Shown here one piece after another: positions 34,765-43,101 of a stretch of DNA of 64,000 bases (the first letter of the stretch is position 1; the number at the start of each line of letters is the position of its first letter). The notes below the pieces were generated by a model. The model was not told where the DNA came from. It searched no databases and was given only the letters and a program-made list of their open reading frames with translations. Made by a program: the position numbers and the translations under genes. This DNA is from Streptomyces typhae. GTDB taxonomy: Bacteria > Actinomycetota > Actinomycetes > Streptomycetales > Streptomycetaceae. The stretch lies in the NCBI RefSeq assembly GCF_009755605.1, contig NZ_WPNZ01000036.1, positions 1 through 64,000 on the forward strand. Direction: 5' to 3'.

Positions 34765-34829
34765 ACGGGCCCTGTCCCCCTCAGGAGTCCCTTTTGTCTC
34801 GTATGCAGTAACAGGAGAAGTGCATCCTC

Positions 34830-35591
34830 ATGGCGTCTTCCGCCCGTGACCGCCGTAACCGCCAGAAGAACCTCGCCATCGTCGCCGGCGTCGCCGTCGC
34901 CGCCGGTCTGCTCGGGTTCGCCTCGTACACCGCCACCAAGCCGGAGGAGCCGTCCGCCGCCGCGAGGAAGGGGGACTCGGCCGCGTCGTCCGGGGCCTCC
35001 GCCGCTCCCCGCGAGGGCGCCCACTCCGAACTCGAAGCCCTCGCCCGGCGCGACGCCGGCGATCCGCTCGCCCAGGGCAAGGCCGACGCCCCCGTCGTCA
35101 TGATCGAGTACGCCGACTTCAAGTGCGGCTTCTGCGGGAAGTTCGCCCGCGACACCGAACCCGACCTGGTGAAGAAGTACGTGCCGGACGGGACCCTGCG
35201 CATCGAGTGGCGGAACTTCCCCATCTTCGGCGAGGACTCCGAGCGGGCCGCCCGCGGCGCCTGGGCCGCGGGGCGGCAGGGGCGGTTCTGGCAGTTCCAC
35301 GAGGCCGCGTACGCCGACGGCGCCAAGGAGAAGGGCTTCGGGGACGGCCGCCTGAAGGAGCTGGCCCGACAGGCCGGGGTCAAGGACGTGGACCGGTTCG
35401 CCAAGGACGCGGACAGCGAGGGGGCTCGGGCCGCCGTGAAGAAGGACCAGGAAGAGGGGTACAGGCTCGGCGCCACCTCCACGCCGTCCTTCCTCATCAA
35501 CGGGCAGCCCATCGCCGGGGCGCAGCCCGACGCGGTGTTCGAGCGGGCCATCGAGACCGCCGCCGCGCAGGCCGGTGGGGGTGCGAAGTGA
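34830..35591 (+). CDS. DsbA-like membrane-anchored thioredoxin-fold protein
   Basis: A 253-residue thiol-disulfide oxidoreductase. A basic N terminus and one membrane helix (NLAIVAGVAVAAGLLGFASY, about 14-35) anchor it outside the cell. The DsbA/DSBA-type thioredoxin fold begins near residue 72 (GKADAPVVMIEYADFKCGFC), with the redox motif CGFC near 99 and the cis-Pro loop TSTPSFLING near 215. It should oxidise or reduce exported protein thiols. It overlaps the CcdA-like gene by 4 nt, so the electron donor and its client are made together. ATG 34830 follows AGGAGAA. Confidence 0.9.
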   Translation: MASSARDRRNRQKNLAIVAGVAVAAGLLGFASYTATKPEEPSAAARKGDSAASSGASAAPREGAHSELEALARRDAGDPLAQGKADAPVVMIEYADFKCGFCGKFARDTEPDLVKKYVPDGTLRIEWRNFPIFGEDSERAARGAWAAGRQGRFWQFHEAAYADGAKEKGFGDGRLKELARQAGVKDVDRFAKDADSEGARAAVKKDQEEGYRLGATSTPSFLINGQPIAGAQPDAVFERAIETAAAQAGGGAK

Positions 35592-36502
35592 GCCCCGACG
35601 TCGGGTACTTCGCCGCCTTCCTGGCGGGGCTGCTCGCGTTGGTCAGTCCGTGCAGCGCCTTGCTGCTGCCCGCGTTCTTCGCCTACTCGATCGACTCCAC
35701 CTCCCGGTTGCTCGCCCGTACCGGGATCTTCTACGCCGGCCTCGCCACGACGCTCGTGCCCCTGGGGGCCGCGGGGTCCGTGGCAGGGCGGTTCTTCTTC
35801 GGGCACCGGGAGCAGCTGGTCCTCTGGGCCGGATGGCTGATCATCGCGCTCGGGGTGGCGCAGGTGGTGGGGCTCGGGTTCGCCTCCCGGCGCATGGCCG
35901 AGCTGTCCGGGCGGATCCGCCCGACCACGGCGGTGTCCGTGTACGCGCTCGGGGCGGTGTACGGGCTTGCCGGGTTCTGCGCGGGCCCCATCCTCGGGAG
36001 CGTGCTGACCGTGGCGGCCGTGAGCGGATCCCCCGTGTACGGGGGCGCTCTGCTCGGTGTGTACGCCCTCGGGATGGCGGTGCCGCTGTTCGTCCTCGCC
36101 GTGCTGTGGGAGCGGTTCGAGCTGGGGCGGCGGAGGTGGCTCCGGGGGCGGGTGTTCCGGCTGTGGCGCTTCGAGCTGCATACGACGTCCGTGTTGTCCG
36201 GGTTGTTCTTCGTGCTGCTCGGGGGGTTGTTCCTGGCGTACGACGGGGCTGCCGCGCTGCCGGGGCTGCTGGATGTGGACGACTCGTTCGCCGTGCAGGA
36301 GTGGGCTTCCCGGGTCGGGGAAGCGGTGCCGGACTGGGTGCTGCTGGTGGGGGTCGTGGCGGGGGTGGGGTGCTTGGTGCTGCTGCGGCGACGGGCCTCC
36401 GCTTCTGCCTCTGCCCCTGCCCCTGCCCCTGACTCCGCTTCCGCCTCTGCCTCCGCCCCCGCCTCTGCCTCCGCCCCCGCCTCTGCTGATTCGGACGCCT
36501 AG
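35588..36502 (+). CDS. CcdA/DsbD-like cytochrome c biogenesis transmembrane protein
   Basis: A 304-residue integral membrane protein with about seven helices. It has the CcdA signature LLALVSPCSALLLPAFFAYS in the first helices and the partner Cys in GAVYGLAGFCAGPILGSVL. Such proteins carry electrons from cytoplasmic thioredoxin to extracytoplasmic thiol proteins, here probably the DsbA-like neighbour. An extra C-terminal helix (WVLLVGVVAGVGCLVLL) is followed by a low-complexity Ala/Ser/Pro tail. GTG 35588 overlaps the upstream stop. A terminator follows 32 bp after the end. Confidence 0.9.
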   Translation: MSPDVGYFAAFLAGLLALVSPCSALLLPAFFAYSIDSTSRLLARTGIFYAGLATTLVPLGAAGSVAGRFFFGHREQLVLWAGWLIIALGVAQVVGLGFASRRMAELSGRIRPTTAVSVYALGAVYGLAGFCAGPILGSVLTVAAVSGSPVYGGALLGVYALGMAVPLFVLAVLWERFELGRRRWLRGRVFRLWRFELHTTSVLSGLFFVLLGGLFLAYDGAAALPGLLDVDDSFAVQEWASRVGEAVPDWVLLVGVVAGVGCLVLLRRRASASASAPAPAPDSASASASAPASASAPASADSDA

Positions 36503-36534
36503 TCGCCTCCGGCTTTCCGGTCGCGGGCAACGCC

Positions 36535-36564
36535 GAAGGCCCCGTCCAAGTGGACGGGGCCTTC
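36535..36564 (+). terminator. Terminator after the DsbA/CcdA operon
   Basis: GAAGGCCCCGTCCA and TGGACGGGGCCTTC form a perfect 14-bp stem with a 2-nt loop. It separates the operon from the convergent tRNA cluster. Confidence 0.8.
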
Positions 36565-36573
36565 GGGAAGAGG

Positions 36574-36647
36574 TGGCTGGGGCCGGGATCGAACCGGCGA
36601 CCTATCGCTTTTCAGGCGATCGCTCGTACCAACTGAGCTACCCAGCC
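36574..36647 (-). tRNA. tRNA-Phe (GAA)
   Basis: On the minus strand GGCTGGG pairs with CCCAGCC. The D-arm is TAGCTCAGTTGGTACGAGC, the anticodon loop CTGAAAA gives GAA, and the T-loop is GGTTCGATCC. The discriminator is A. It is the last gene of the Glu-Asp-Phe cluster. Confidence 0.95.
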
Positions 36648-36669
36648 ACGCAGCCGCTGGGGCTGCAAG

Positions 36670-36744
36670 CGGTCCTGACGGGATTTGAACCCGCGGCCTC
36701 CACCTTGACAGGGTGGCGAGCACTCCAAACTGCTCCACAGGACC
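36670..36744 (-). tRNA. tRNA-Asp (GTC), second copy
   Basis: Its body is identical to the tRNA-Asp at 30135-30209, with anticodon loop CTGTCAA. It sits 22 bp upstream of tRNA-Phe and 38 bp downstream of tRNA-Glu on the same strand. Confidence 0.96.
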
Positions 36745-36782
36745 AAGCTTTGTGCGAGCACCAGTCTCGCACAGGTGTTGCG

Positions 36783-36855
36783 TGCCCCCAACGGGATTCG
36801 AACCCGTGCTACCGCCTTGAAAGGGCGGCGTCCTGGGCCACTAGACGATGAGGGC
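36783..36855 (-). tRNA. tRNA-Glu (TTC)
   Basis: On the minus strand GCCCTCA pairs with TGGGGGC (one G-U pair). The anticodon loop CTTTCAA gives TTC, and the T-arm is ACGGGTTCGAATCCCGT. The discriminator is A. It is the first gene of the cluster. Confidence 0.95.
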
Positions 36856-36937
36856 TAAGAGGCCCGCCGTGGGCGCTTTGCAGCGCGTCGGGGACGTGAG
36901 AAGCATATGGGATGGGAGGAGGGATCGCCAAAACGGT

Positions 36938-38530
36938 TTACGAGGGCGGCGCCGGTGGGGGCGTCGAGGGGTCGGCGCCGGGCTGGTTCTCCTTGGGGAG
37001 GTGGCGGCTGACCTCGGCCTTCGTGAGGCCGAGGCCGCCCAGCTTGATCTCGTCCCAGGCCTGGAGACGCTTGGTGGCGCGGTCCAGGTAGAGCACGGAG
37101 GTCTCGACCGGGTCGGGGTGCTCGTCCTCGACGGCCCGCAGCCCGCTGCCGCCCGTCGAGCCCTCGATCCGCAGCCGCGTGCCGCGCTCCATGACTTCCA
37201 TCTCCTGGTGGTGCACATGACCCGCGAGCACCAGCGGCACCGCCCCGTCCGTCCGCCTCGCCGCCGTCGGGTTGTGCGTCACCGCCACGTCCACCGGCCT
37301 GCCCCTGGCGGCCTGGTCGTACAGGGACGTGGCGAGGTTGATGCCCGCCATCTCCTCCACCGCGTCGCCCTCCTGCTTCTCCGAGCGGTCCGGCGTGAAC
37401 TGGGGGTCCCCGATGCCCGCGAACCGCAGACCCGCGACGTCCACGGCCTTCCCGCCGTCGAGGACGTGCGCGTTCTTGAGCTTCTTGAGGTACTTCTGCG
37501 TCGCGAAGGAGTCGTGGTTGCCCCGGACCCACACGTACGGCGCCCCGAGGTCCTCGATCGGGTCCAGGAACGCGTTCTCCGCCGCCGTCCCGTGGTCCAT
37601 CGTGTCCCCGGAGTCCACGATCACGTCGATCTCGTACTGCTTCACGAGGGAGGCGATGATCTTCCAGCTCGCCGGGTTGAGGTGGATGTCCGACACGTGC
37701 AGCACGCGGATCGTCGACGGGTCCGGTTCGTACGCGGGGAGCGTCGACGTGACGTCGTACAGCTTGGTCACATTCGTCACCAGGCGGGCCAACTCGCGCT
37801 GGTAGACGTCGAATTCGCTCACGATGCTGCGGGCGTTGCCGACGACGGAGGGCGCGCTGCTGAGCAGGCCGGAGAACTTCGGCTCCAGAACCGACTTCGG
37901 GTTCCACGTCGCGTACGCCACTCCGCCCGACGCCGCGAGGAGCGCCAGCGCAAGGCCGCCCGCCGCCAGGGCCCTGCGCGGCCTGCGGTACACCGCGAGG
38001 CCCAGTGCCGTCGCCCCCGCGACCACGGCGGCGCAGGACCGTACCGCCAGGTCGAGGGTGCCGTGCGCGACGTCCCCCGCCACCTCCTCCTGCATCCCCG
38101 AGATCCGCTCCGGGTGGTCGACGAGGGCCTCCGACCGCACCGGGTCCAGGCGGTCCACCTCCACGTCCAGGCGGATCGGTGCCACGTGCGAGTTCAGCTC
38201 CAGGGCGCCGAGCGGGGACACGTCGATCTTCGTCCCGCCGGTCAGGGACGGGCGGAGCTGCATCCGCGTGTCCATCGGCCCCACCGAGGTGCGGACACTG
38301 CCCACCACCAGGAGGCCGAGCCAGGCGCCGAGGACCACCACCGTGACCAGGCCGAGAGCGCGGCCGAACGGGTGCGGGGCGCGGGTGAGGTCCGCCGTCG
38401 GTGGTGAGTGACCTGCGCGGTAGCGGCGTACGAGAGCTGTCGGCGTCCTGCGCAGACCGCGCAGGCTTCGCATGACGACCGGAACGAGGCGCCCCATTGG
38501 GCCCGTATGCCCGTGCCCGGCGGTCGCCAT
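36938..38530 (-). CDS. Membrane-anchored metallophosphoesterase
   Basis: A calcineurin-like phosphoesterase of up to 530 residues. The N-terminal part has two hydrophobic helices (LGLVTVVVLGAWLGLLVVGS and a second near residue 190, ALAAGGLALALLAASGG) around an extracytoplasmic segment. The catalytic domain shows all metal motifs: VSDIHLN (near 278), DSGDTMDHG, RGNHDSF (near 335), VTHNP and AGHVHHQ (near 440). Substrate unknown. The start is uncertain: ATG 38530 is given; ATG 38497 and 38473 are also in frame and no clear ribosome site decides. It is divergent from the small zincin gene, 47 bp away. Confidence 0.88.
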   Translation of the reverse strand: MATAGHGHTGPMGRLVPVVMRSLRGLRRTPTALVRRYRAGHSPPTADLTRAPHPFGRALGLVTVVVLGAWLGLLVVGSVRTSVGPMDTRMQLRPSLTGGTKIDVSPLGALELNSHVAPIRLDVEVDRLDPVRSEALVDHPERISGMQEEVAGDVAHGTLDLAVRSCAAVVAGATALGLAVYRRPRRALAAGGLALALLAASGGVAYATWNPKSVLEPKFSGLLSSAPSVVGNARSIVSEFDVYQRELARLVTNVTKLYDVTSTLPAYEPDPSTIRVLHVSDIHLNPASWKIIASLVKQYEIDVIVDSGDTMDHGTAAENAFLDPIEDLGAPYVWVRGNHDSFATQKYLKKLKNAHVLDGGKAVDVAGLRFAGIGDPQFTPDRSEKQEGDAVEEMAGINLATSLYDQAARGRPVDVAVTHNPTAARRTDGAVPLVLAGHVHHQEMEVMERGTRLRIEGSTGGSGLRAVEDEHPDPVETSVLYLDRATKRLQAWDEIKLGGLGLTKAEVSRHLPKENQPGADPSTPPPAPPS

Positions 38531-38577
38531 GCCCGTCCGGGAGGTGGGGGCCGCCCGGCGTGGTCGACAATGGGCGG

Positions 38578-38928
38578 GTGCTGGAGATGACGCGCGAGGA
38601 GTTCGAGGAACTGGTGGCCGAGGCGCTCGACCGGATTCCTCCGGAGCTGACGCGGCTCATGGACAACGTGGCGGTGTTCGTCGAGGACGAGCCGCCCAGC
38701 GACGATCCCGAGCTGCTGGGTCTCTACGAGGGCACCCCGCTCACCGACCGCGGCGAGTGGTACGCGGGCGTCCTGCCCGACCGCATCACCATCTACCGGG
38801 GGCCCACCCTGCGGATGTGCGAGTCCCGCGAGGACGTCGTCGCCGAGACGGAGATCACCGTCGTCCACGAGGTCGCCCACCACTTCGGCATCGACGACGA
38901 CCGCCTGCACGCCCTGGGCTACGGCTGA
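38578..38928 (+). CDS. Minimal zincin-type metallopeptidase family protein
   Basis: A 116-residue protein of the small bacterial metallopeptidase family (MMP TTHA0227-like). The core is TREEFEELVAEALDRIPPEL, VAVFVEDEPP, TIYRGPTLRMC and the zinc-binding VVHEVAHHFGIDDDRL, a HExxH motif near residue 99 with a further Asp ligand. Proteolytic activity has not been shown widely for this family. GTG 38578 gives MLEMTREEF; ATG 38587 is three codons later. GACAAT lies 6 nt upstream, so the mRNA may be leaderless. Confidence 0.88.
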   Translation: MLEMTREEFEELVAEALDRIPPELTRLMDNVAVFVEDEPPSDDPELLGLYEGTPLTDRGEWYAGVLPDRITIYRGPTLRMCESREDVVAETEITVVHEVAHHFGIDDDRLHALGYG

Positions 38929-39067
38929 GGCCGCCCCGCTCGCCGTGCGGTGGGGGTGCCGGTTCACGGCCGCACGGCGGCGCGGCCGCCCGCGTCCGTG
39001 TCCTCCTGCGGGGCCCGGGAGTTGGGCAGGGCGTCCCTTCCCCCAGCGCCCTCGGAGGTGCTCGGCC

Positions 39068-39646
39068 GTGCGCCAGTTGTACGAAACCGTCCGGTGGGCC
39101 GCGGCCGTGGTGGCCGTCGCGGCCACCACGGGCTGTATGAGCATCGGCGACGACGGGAGCGGCGCCCCCGTCCCCGCCCGCTCCGCCGGTGAACGGAGCG
39201 GGGACACCGTGCCGGACGGCGGATCCGTGCCCCCGGGCGGGGTCGGCGGGCCCGACGCCGAGGGCGGCCGCAAGGGCGAGGGCGGCAAGGACGGCAAGGA
39301 CGGCAAGGGGGGCGGGAAGAAGCGCGCGAAGGGGACGGACGGCGGCGCAGGCACGAAGGCCGCCGCCGGACGCGGCAAGGACGCCGCCGTGGACGACGAG
39401 CCCCCGCGGGGCGACAGCGGCGACGGTTCGAGCGTGACCCCCAGCAGCGACGGCGGCCGCCCGACGCCCACCCGCACCCGACCGGGCCCGCGCCCGACCC
39501 GCAGCACGCCCCCGCCGGAGCCCTCGTCCCCCACGCCCACCCCCACCCAGGAGCCCACCTCCCCCGAGCCCTCCTCGTCCGCGCACGGCGGCATCGGGGA
39601 GCCCGCGGGGCGGGGGGAGCCCTCGCCGCAGGCCGGTCCTGCTTAG
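39068..39646 (+). CDS. Low-complexity lipoprotein
   Basis: A 192-residue predicted lipoprotein. The signal peptide (RQLYETVRWAAAVVAVAATT) ends at a lipobox TTGC near residue 23. The rest is disordered: Gly/Lys/Asp repeats (GKDGKDGKGG) then a Pro/Thr/Ser-rich C-terminal half, like a wall-spanning stalk. No catalytic domain is visible. GTG 39068 follows GGAGGTG. The final residues QAGPA and the TAG stop lie in the first unit of a 15-bp tandem repeat. Confidence 0.7.
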   Translation: MRQLYETVRWAAAVVAVAATTGCMSIGDDGSGAPVPARSAGERSGDTVPDGGSVPPGGVGGPDAEGGRKGEGGKDGKDGKGGGKKRAKGTDGGAGTKAAAGRGKDAAVDDEPPRGDSGDGSSVTPSSDGGRPTPTRTRPGPRPTRSTPPPEPSSPTPTPTQEPTSPEPSSSAHGGIGEPAGRGEPSPQAGPA

Positions 39647-39736
39647 GTCGGTCCTGCTTGGGCCGGTCCCGCTTGGGTCGGTCCTGCTTGGGTCGGTCCC
39701 GCGTAAGCCGGTCCCGCTTGGGCCGGTCCCGCCCAG
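39632..39736 (+). repeat. 15-bp tandem repeat spanning a stop codon
   Basis: Seven imperfect copies of GCCGGTCCCGCTTGG start at 39632 and run to 39736. The first contains the TAG stop of the lipoprotein gene. Because the unit is a multiple of three, the frame after the stop stays open through Gly-Pro-Ala-Trp repeats until a TAA in the fifth unit. Confidence 0.9.
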
Positions 39737-39958
39737 GCCGGCAGGGGGTGCACAGCCCCGATATGGTGGGCGTTTGCCATATGGGGTGGGGGGTGCGTAT
39801 GGTGGTAGATCGTTTGATCCCATTTGCCCGGCGCCGCCAAAGAGAGCGCCGCGTGGCGCGTACTCTCCCTTGCCGTGGCTGACCGCATAGAGGCGGTCCA
39901 TCGCGAAATCACGGAGTTGTGGGCGCGTGCCGAGACTCCGGAAGGTTTCGCATTTCGC

Positions 39959-42295
39959 ATGTCCATTTCCAGTTTTGACGTTCAGGCTGCCCAGGTCCAG
40001 GACGAGACCCAGATCATCACCGAGTCCGTCGCGGTCGAGACCGAGGCCCAGGGCGTCGACGCCCCCGCCGCCGACGTGGCGGTGGCCTCCGCCGAGGTGA
40101 CCGAAGGACCCGTCGACGTGACCGCGGTGTCCGCCGACGCGCCCGAGGAGTCCGCCGACGCGCCCGAGGGGTCCGCCGGAACCGAGGACGACGGCATCAC
40201 CTTCGGCGACCTCGGTCTGCCCGACGGCGTCGTCCGCAAGCTCGCGCGCAACGGCGTGCACACCCCCTTCCCGATCCAGGCCGCGACCATCCCGGACGCC
40301 CTGGCCGGCAAGGACATCCTCGGCCGCGGCCGCACCGGCTCCGGCAAGACGCTCTCCTTCGGTCTGCCGACCCTGGCGCGCCTCGCCGACGGCCACACCG
40401 AGAAGAAGAAGCCCCGCGCGGTCATCCTGACCCCGACCCGCGAGCTGGCGATGCAGGTCGCCGACGCCCTCCAGCCCTACGGCGACGTCCTCGGCCTGAA
40501 GATGAAGGTCGTCTGCGGCGGTACGTCCATGGGCAACCAGATCTACGCCCTGGAGCGCGGCGTCGACATCCTCGTCGCCACCCCGGGCCGCCTGCGCGAC
40601 ATCATCAACCGCGGCGCCTGCTCCCTGGAGAACGTCGAGGTCGCCGTCCTCGACGAGGCCGACCAGATGTCCGACCTGGGCTTCCTGCCCGAGGTCACCG
40701 AGCTGCTCGACCAAGTACCGGCCGGCGGCCAGCGCATGCTGTTCTCGGCCACCATGGAGAACGAGATCTCCACGCTGGTCAAGCGCTACCTGCACAACCC
40801 GGTGACGCACGAGGTCGACAGCGCCCAGGGCAACGTCACGACCATGACGCACCACATCCTGATCGTGAAGCCGCGCGACAAGGCGCCCGTCACGGCCGCC
40901 ATCGCCGCCCGCAAGGGCCGCACGATCATCTTCGTCCGCACCCAGCTGGGCGCCGACCGCATCGCCGAGCAGCTCCGCGACGCCGGTGTGAAGGCCGACG
41001 CCCTGCACGGCGGCATGACGCAGGGCGCGCGCACCCGCACCCTCGCCGACTTCAAGGACGGTTACGTCAACGCGCTCGTCGCGACCGACGTCGCCGCCCG
41101 CGGCATCCACGTCGACGGCATCGACCTGGTCCTGAACGTGGACCCGGCCGGCGACCACAAGGACTACCTGCACCGCTCCGGCCGTACGGCCCGCGCGGGC
41201 CGCAGCGGCACGGTCGTGTCCCTGTCGCTCCCGCACCAGCGCCGCCAGATCTTCCGCCTCATGGAGGACGCCGGCGTCGACGCCTCGCGCCACATCATCA
41301 ACGGCGGCGGCTCCTTCGACCCGGAGGTCGCCGAGATCACCGGCGCCCGCTCCATGACCGAGGTGCAGGCCGACTCCGCGGGCAACGCCGCGACCCAGGC
41401 CGAGCGTGAGGTCCGTGACCTCACCAAGGAACTGGAGCGCGCGCAGCGCCGCGCCGCCGAGCTGCGCGAGGAGGCCGACCGGCTGACCGCCCGCGCCGCC
41501 CGTGAGCGCGGCGAGGACCCGGTGGCCGCGGTCACCGAGGCCGCCGCCGCGACCGAGGCCTCCGCCGAGGCCGTGGCCGAGCCCGCTGCGGCGTCGGTTC
41601 CCGAGCAGTCCGCGCCCGAGCGTCCGTCGGCCCGCGAGGACCGTCCGTCGTACGAGCAGCGCCGTCCGGCCCGTGACGAGCGCGGCAACTACGAGCGCGA
41701 GCGTCGCCCGTTCAACCGCGACGACCGGGGTGACCGCGGTGGCGACCGTGGCGGTGACCGTGGTGGCTTCCGCCGTGACGACCGCCGTGACGACCGGGGT
41801 GGCCGTTCCTTCGAGCGCCGTGACGACCGTGGCGGCTTCAACCGCGACCGTCGTGACGACCGCGGTGGCTTCAACCGTGACGACCGTCGTCCGTTCAACC
41901 GCGACGACCGCGGTGGCGACCGTGGCGGGTTCCGCCGTGACGACCGCCGTGACGACCGGGGTGGCCGTTCCTTCGAGCGCCGTGACGACCGCGGCGGCTT
42001 CAACCGCGACCGTGGCGGTGACCGTGGCGGCTTCCGCCGTGACGACCGCCGTGACGACCGCGGTGGCTTCAACCGCGACCGCGGTGGCGACCGTGGCGGC
42101 TTCCGCCGTGACGACCGCCCGTCCGGCCACCGGGGCAGCGACCGCCCGTTCAACCGCGACCGCCGCGACGACCGCCCCTCGGGCGGCCACCGCTCCGGCG
42201 GCCACGACCGCCCGTCCTACAACCGCGGCTCCGGCTCCGGCACCGGCTCCTTCGGCCGCCGCGACGAGAAGCCGCGCTGGAAGCGCAACGGCTGA
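39959..42295 (+). CDS. DEAD-box RNA helicase with RGG-rich tail
   Basis: An ATP-dependent RNA helicase of about 778 residues. The acidic N-terminal extension (about 75 residues, many Ala/Glu/Asp) precedes the Q motif GVHTPFPIQ. Then follow motif I GRTGSGKT (about 125), Ia PTRELAMQ, II LDEADQM (about 230), III FSATM and VI HRSGRTARAG. After a coiled-coil segment the C-terminal 200 residues are Arg/Asp/Gly/Phe repeats (RGGFRRDDRR types), an RGG-like RNA-binding tail encoded by repetitive DNA at 41690-42200. ATG 39959 is chosen; the frame is open from 39824 but codon bias there is weak. A terminator follows. Confidence 0.93.
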   Translation: MSISSFDVQAAQVQDETQIITESVAVETEAQGVDAPAADVAVASAEVTEGPVDVTAVSADAPEESADAPEGSAGTEDDGITFGDLGLPDGVVRKLARNGVHTPFPIQAATIPDALAGKDILGRGRTGSGKTLSFGLPTLARLADGHTEKKKPRAVILTPTRELAMQVADALQPYGDVLGLKMKVVCGGTSMGNQIYALERGVDILVATPGRLRDIINRGACSLENVEVAVLDEADQMSDLGFLPEVTELLDQVPAGGQRMLFSATMENEISTLVKRYLHNPVTHEVDSAQGNVTTMTHHILIVKPRDKAPVTAAIAARKGRTIIFVRTQLGADRIAEQLRDAGVKADALHGGMTQGARTRTLADFKDGYVNALVATDVAARGIHVDGIDLVLNVDPAGDHKDYLHRSGRTARAGRSGTVVSLSLPHQRRQIFRLMEDAGVDASRHIINGGGSFDPEVAEITGARSMTEVQADSAGNAATQAEREVRDLTKELERAQRRAAELREEADRLTARAARERGEDPVAAVTEAAAATEASAEAVAEPAAASVPEQSAPERPSAREDRPSYEQRRPARDERGNYERERRPFNRDDRGDRGGDRGGDRGGFRRDDRRDDRGGRSFERRDDRGGFNRDRRDDRGGFNRDDRRPFNRDDRGGDRGGFRRDDRRDDRGGRSFERRDDRGGFNRDRGGDRGGFRRDDRRDDRGGFNRDRGGDRGGFRRDDRPSGHRGSDRPFNRDRRDDRPSGGHRSGGHDRPSYNRGSGSGTGSFGRRDEKPRWKRNG
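41690..42200 (+). repeat. Degenerate repeats encoding the RGG-like tail
   Basis: Units built on GGTGACCGTGGTGGCTTCCG and CGTGACGACCG recur about 20 times and encode RDDRGG, GGFRRDD and GGFNRD motifs. Copies are interleaved, so copy-number change by slippage or recombination is likely. Confidence 0.85.
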
Positions 42296-42318
42296 TCCGC
42301 CGATCCGCACCAGCGAGT

Positions 42319-42354
42319 GAAGGCCCGTACGACGCCCGCGTCGTACGGGCCTTC
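42319..42354 (+). terminator. Terminator after the DEAD-box helicase gene
   Basis: GAAGGCCCGTACGACGC pairs with GCGTCGTACGGGCCTTC, a perfect stem of 16-17 bp with a minimal loop, 23 bp after the stop codon. The T-run is short (TTCCC). Confidence 0.85.
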
Positions 42355-42456
42355 CCGTACCCCGGCCCGGCCCGCGACCCCCCAGTAGCCGATACCCGAT
42401 CGGAAGCCGAGGCCCGTCCGGCTATGCTCATGGGTGCGCCGACGTCCTGTCGGCGA

Positions 42457-42529
42457 GGACCGTTAGCTCAATTGGCAGAGCAGTGGACTTTTAATCCATT
42501 GGTTGTGGGTTCGAGTCCCACACGGTCTA
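42457..42529 (+). tRNA. tRNA-Lys (TTT)
   Basis: GGACCGT pairs with ACGGTCT (a terminal G-U pair). The D-arm is TAGCTCAATTGGCAGAGC, the anticodon loop CTTTTAA gives TTT, and the T-arm is GTGGGTTCGAGTCCCAC. The discriminator is A; CCA is not encoded. It marks the left edge of an accessory segment that runs to the initiator tRNA at 48004. Confidence 0.95.
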
Positions 42530-42535
42530 CGGCTC

Positions 42536-42568
42536 AGGCCCAGGTCAGCGAGTACGCGACCTGGGCCT
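42536..42568 (+). terminator. Hairpin after tRNA-Lys
   Basis: AGGCCCAGGTC and GACCTGGGCCT form a perfect 11-bp stem with an 11-nt loop starting 7 bp after the tRNA. Confidence 0.6.
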
Positions 42569-42648
42569 GCCAGTCCAGCCCGCTCCTGGACACGCTCGTC
42601 CGTATCGCCGACGCCCTCGGCGTCCCCTTCGCCGACCTCGTTAGCTGA
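42569..42648 (+). pseudogene. C-terminal remnant of an XRE-type HTH regulator
   Basis: The frame reads CQSSPLLDTLVRIADALGVP then FADLVS and a stop. LDTLVRIADALGVPFADLV is the end of a helix-turn-helix XRE domain, but the part containing the recognition helix is missing, replaced by the tRNA and its hairpin. It looks like the 3' stump left by insertion or deletion next to tRNA-Lys. The segment has no start codon of its own in a sensible place. Confidence 0.55.
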
Positions 42649-42651
42649 CCT

Positions 42652-43101
42652 TCATATGTTGGGGCTGGCCTCGCGCCGGGCGGCCAGGTAGGCGTTGCGC
42701 AGCGCGGTGGGGTTGGAGAGGGCGAGGGGCAGGCGGGGCGGGATGATCCACGTGCGGGACGACGGCGTGAGCGGTACCTGCTGTGCGGGGTCCGGTACGG
42801 CCAGCTTGTCGCCCCGGCTGAGTGCCACCGTGGCGGGTGCCTTCCAGATCGCGGCGCCGCCGGGTGGCACGAGGACGTAGAAGTAGGACGACCCCTGTAG
42901 TGAGGCGCCCACGCTGTGCCGGGCCCTGTGCAAGCAGTTCAGGGTGGGCCAGCCCAAGTGCTTGGGTAGCTGGATGGCGTCCCAGAGGCGGCCCACGGGG
43001 ATCGGGGCGAGGGTGCCGTTGTACCACGCGGCGGTGACGACGTCGAGGTCGGCGCCGGCCGGGAGCAGCCAGTCCAGGTCCGCGCGGGCGATGCGGATCA
43101 C
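42652..43101 (-). CDS. Small protein of an XRE-linked module (paralogue A)
   Basis: A 149-residue protein of unknown function. It reads DVVTAAWYNGTLAPIPVGRL, then WDAIQLPKHLGWPTLNCL, SSYFYVLVPPGGAAIWKAPA and SSRTWIIPPRLPLALSNPTA. It shares its layout (VGRLWDAIQLP, YFYVLVPPG, WIIPP) with the 161-residue product encoded at 43289-43774. The pattern is reminiscent of the small Prim-Pol-like proteins found beside XRE regulators in Streptomyces, but I cannot confirm that family. Its start overlaps the stop of the 64-residue gene by 4 nt. It is the last gene of a three-gene minus-strand operon. Confidence 0.7.
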   Translation of the reverse strand: MIRIARADLDWLLPAGADLDVVTAAWYNGTLAPIPVGRLWDAIQLPKHLGWPTLNCLHRARHSVGASLQGSSYFYVLVPPGGAAIWKAPATVALSRGDKLAVPDPAQQVPLTPSSRTWIIPPRLPLALSNPTALRNAYLAARREASPNI

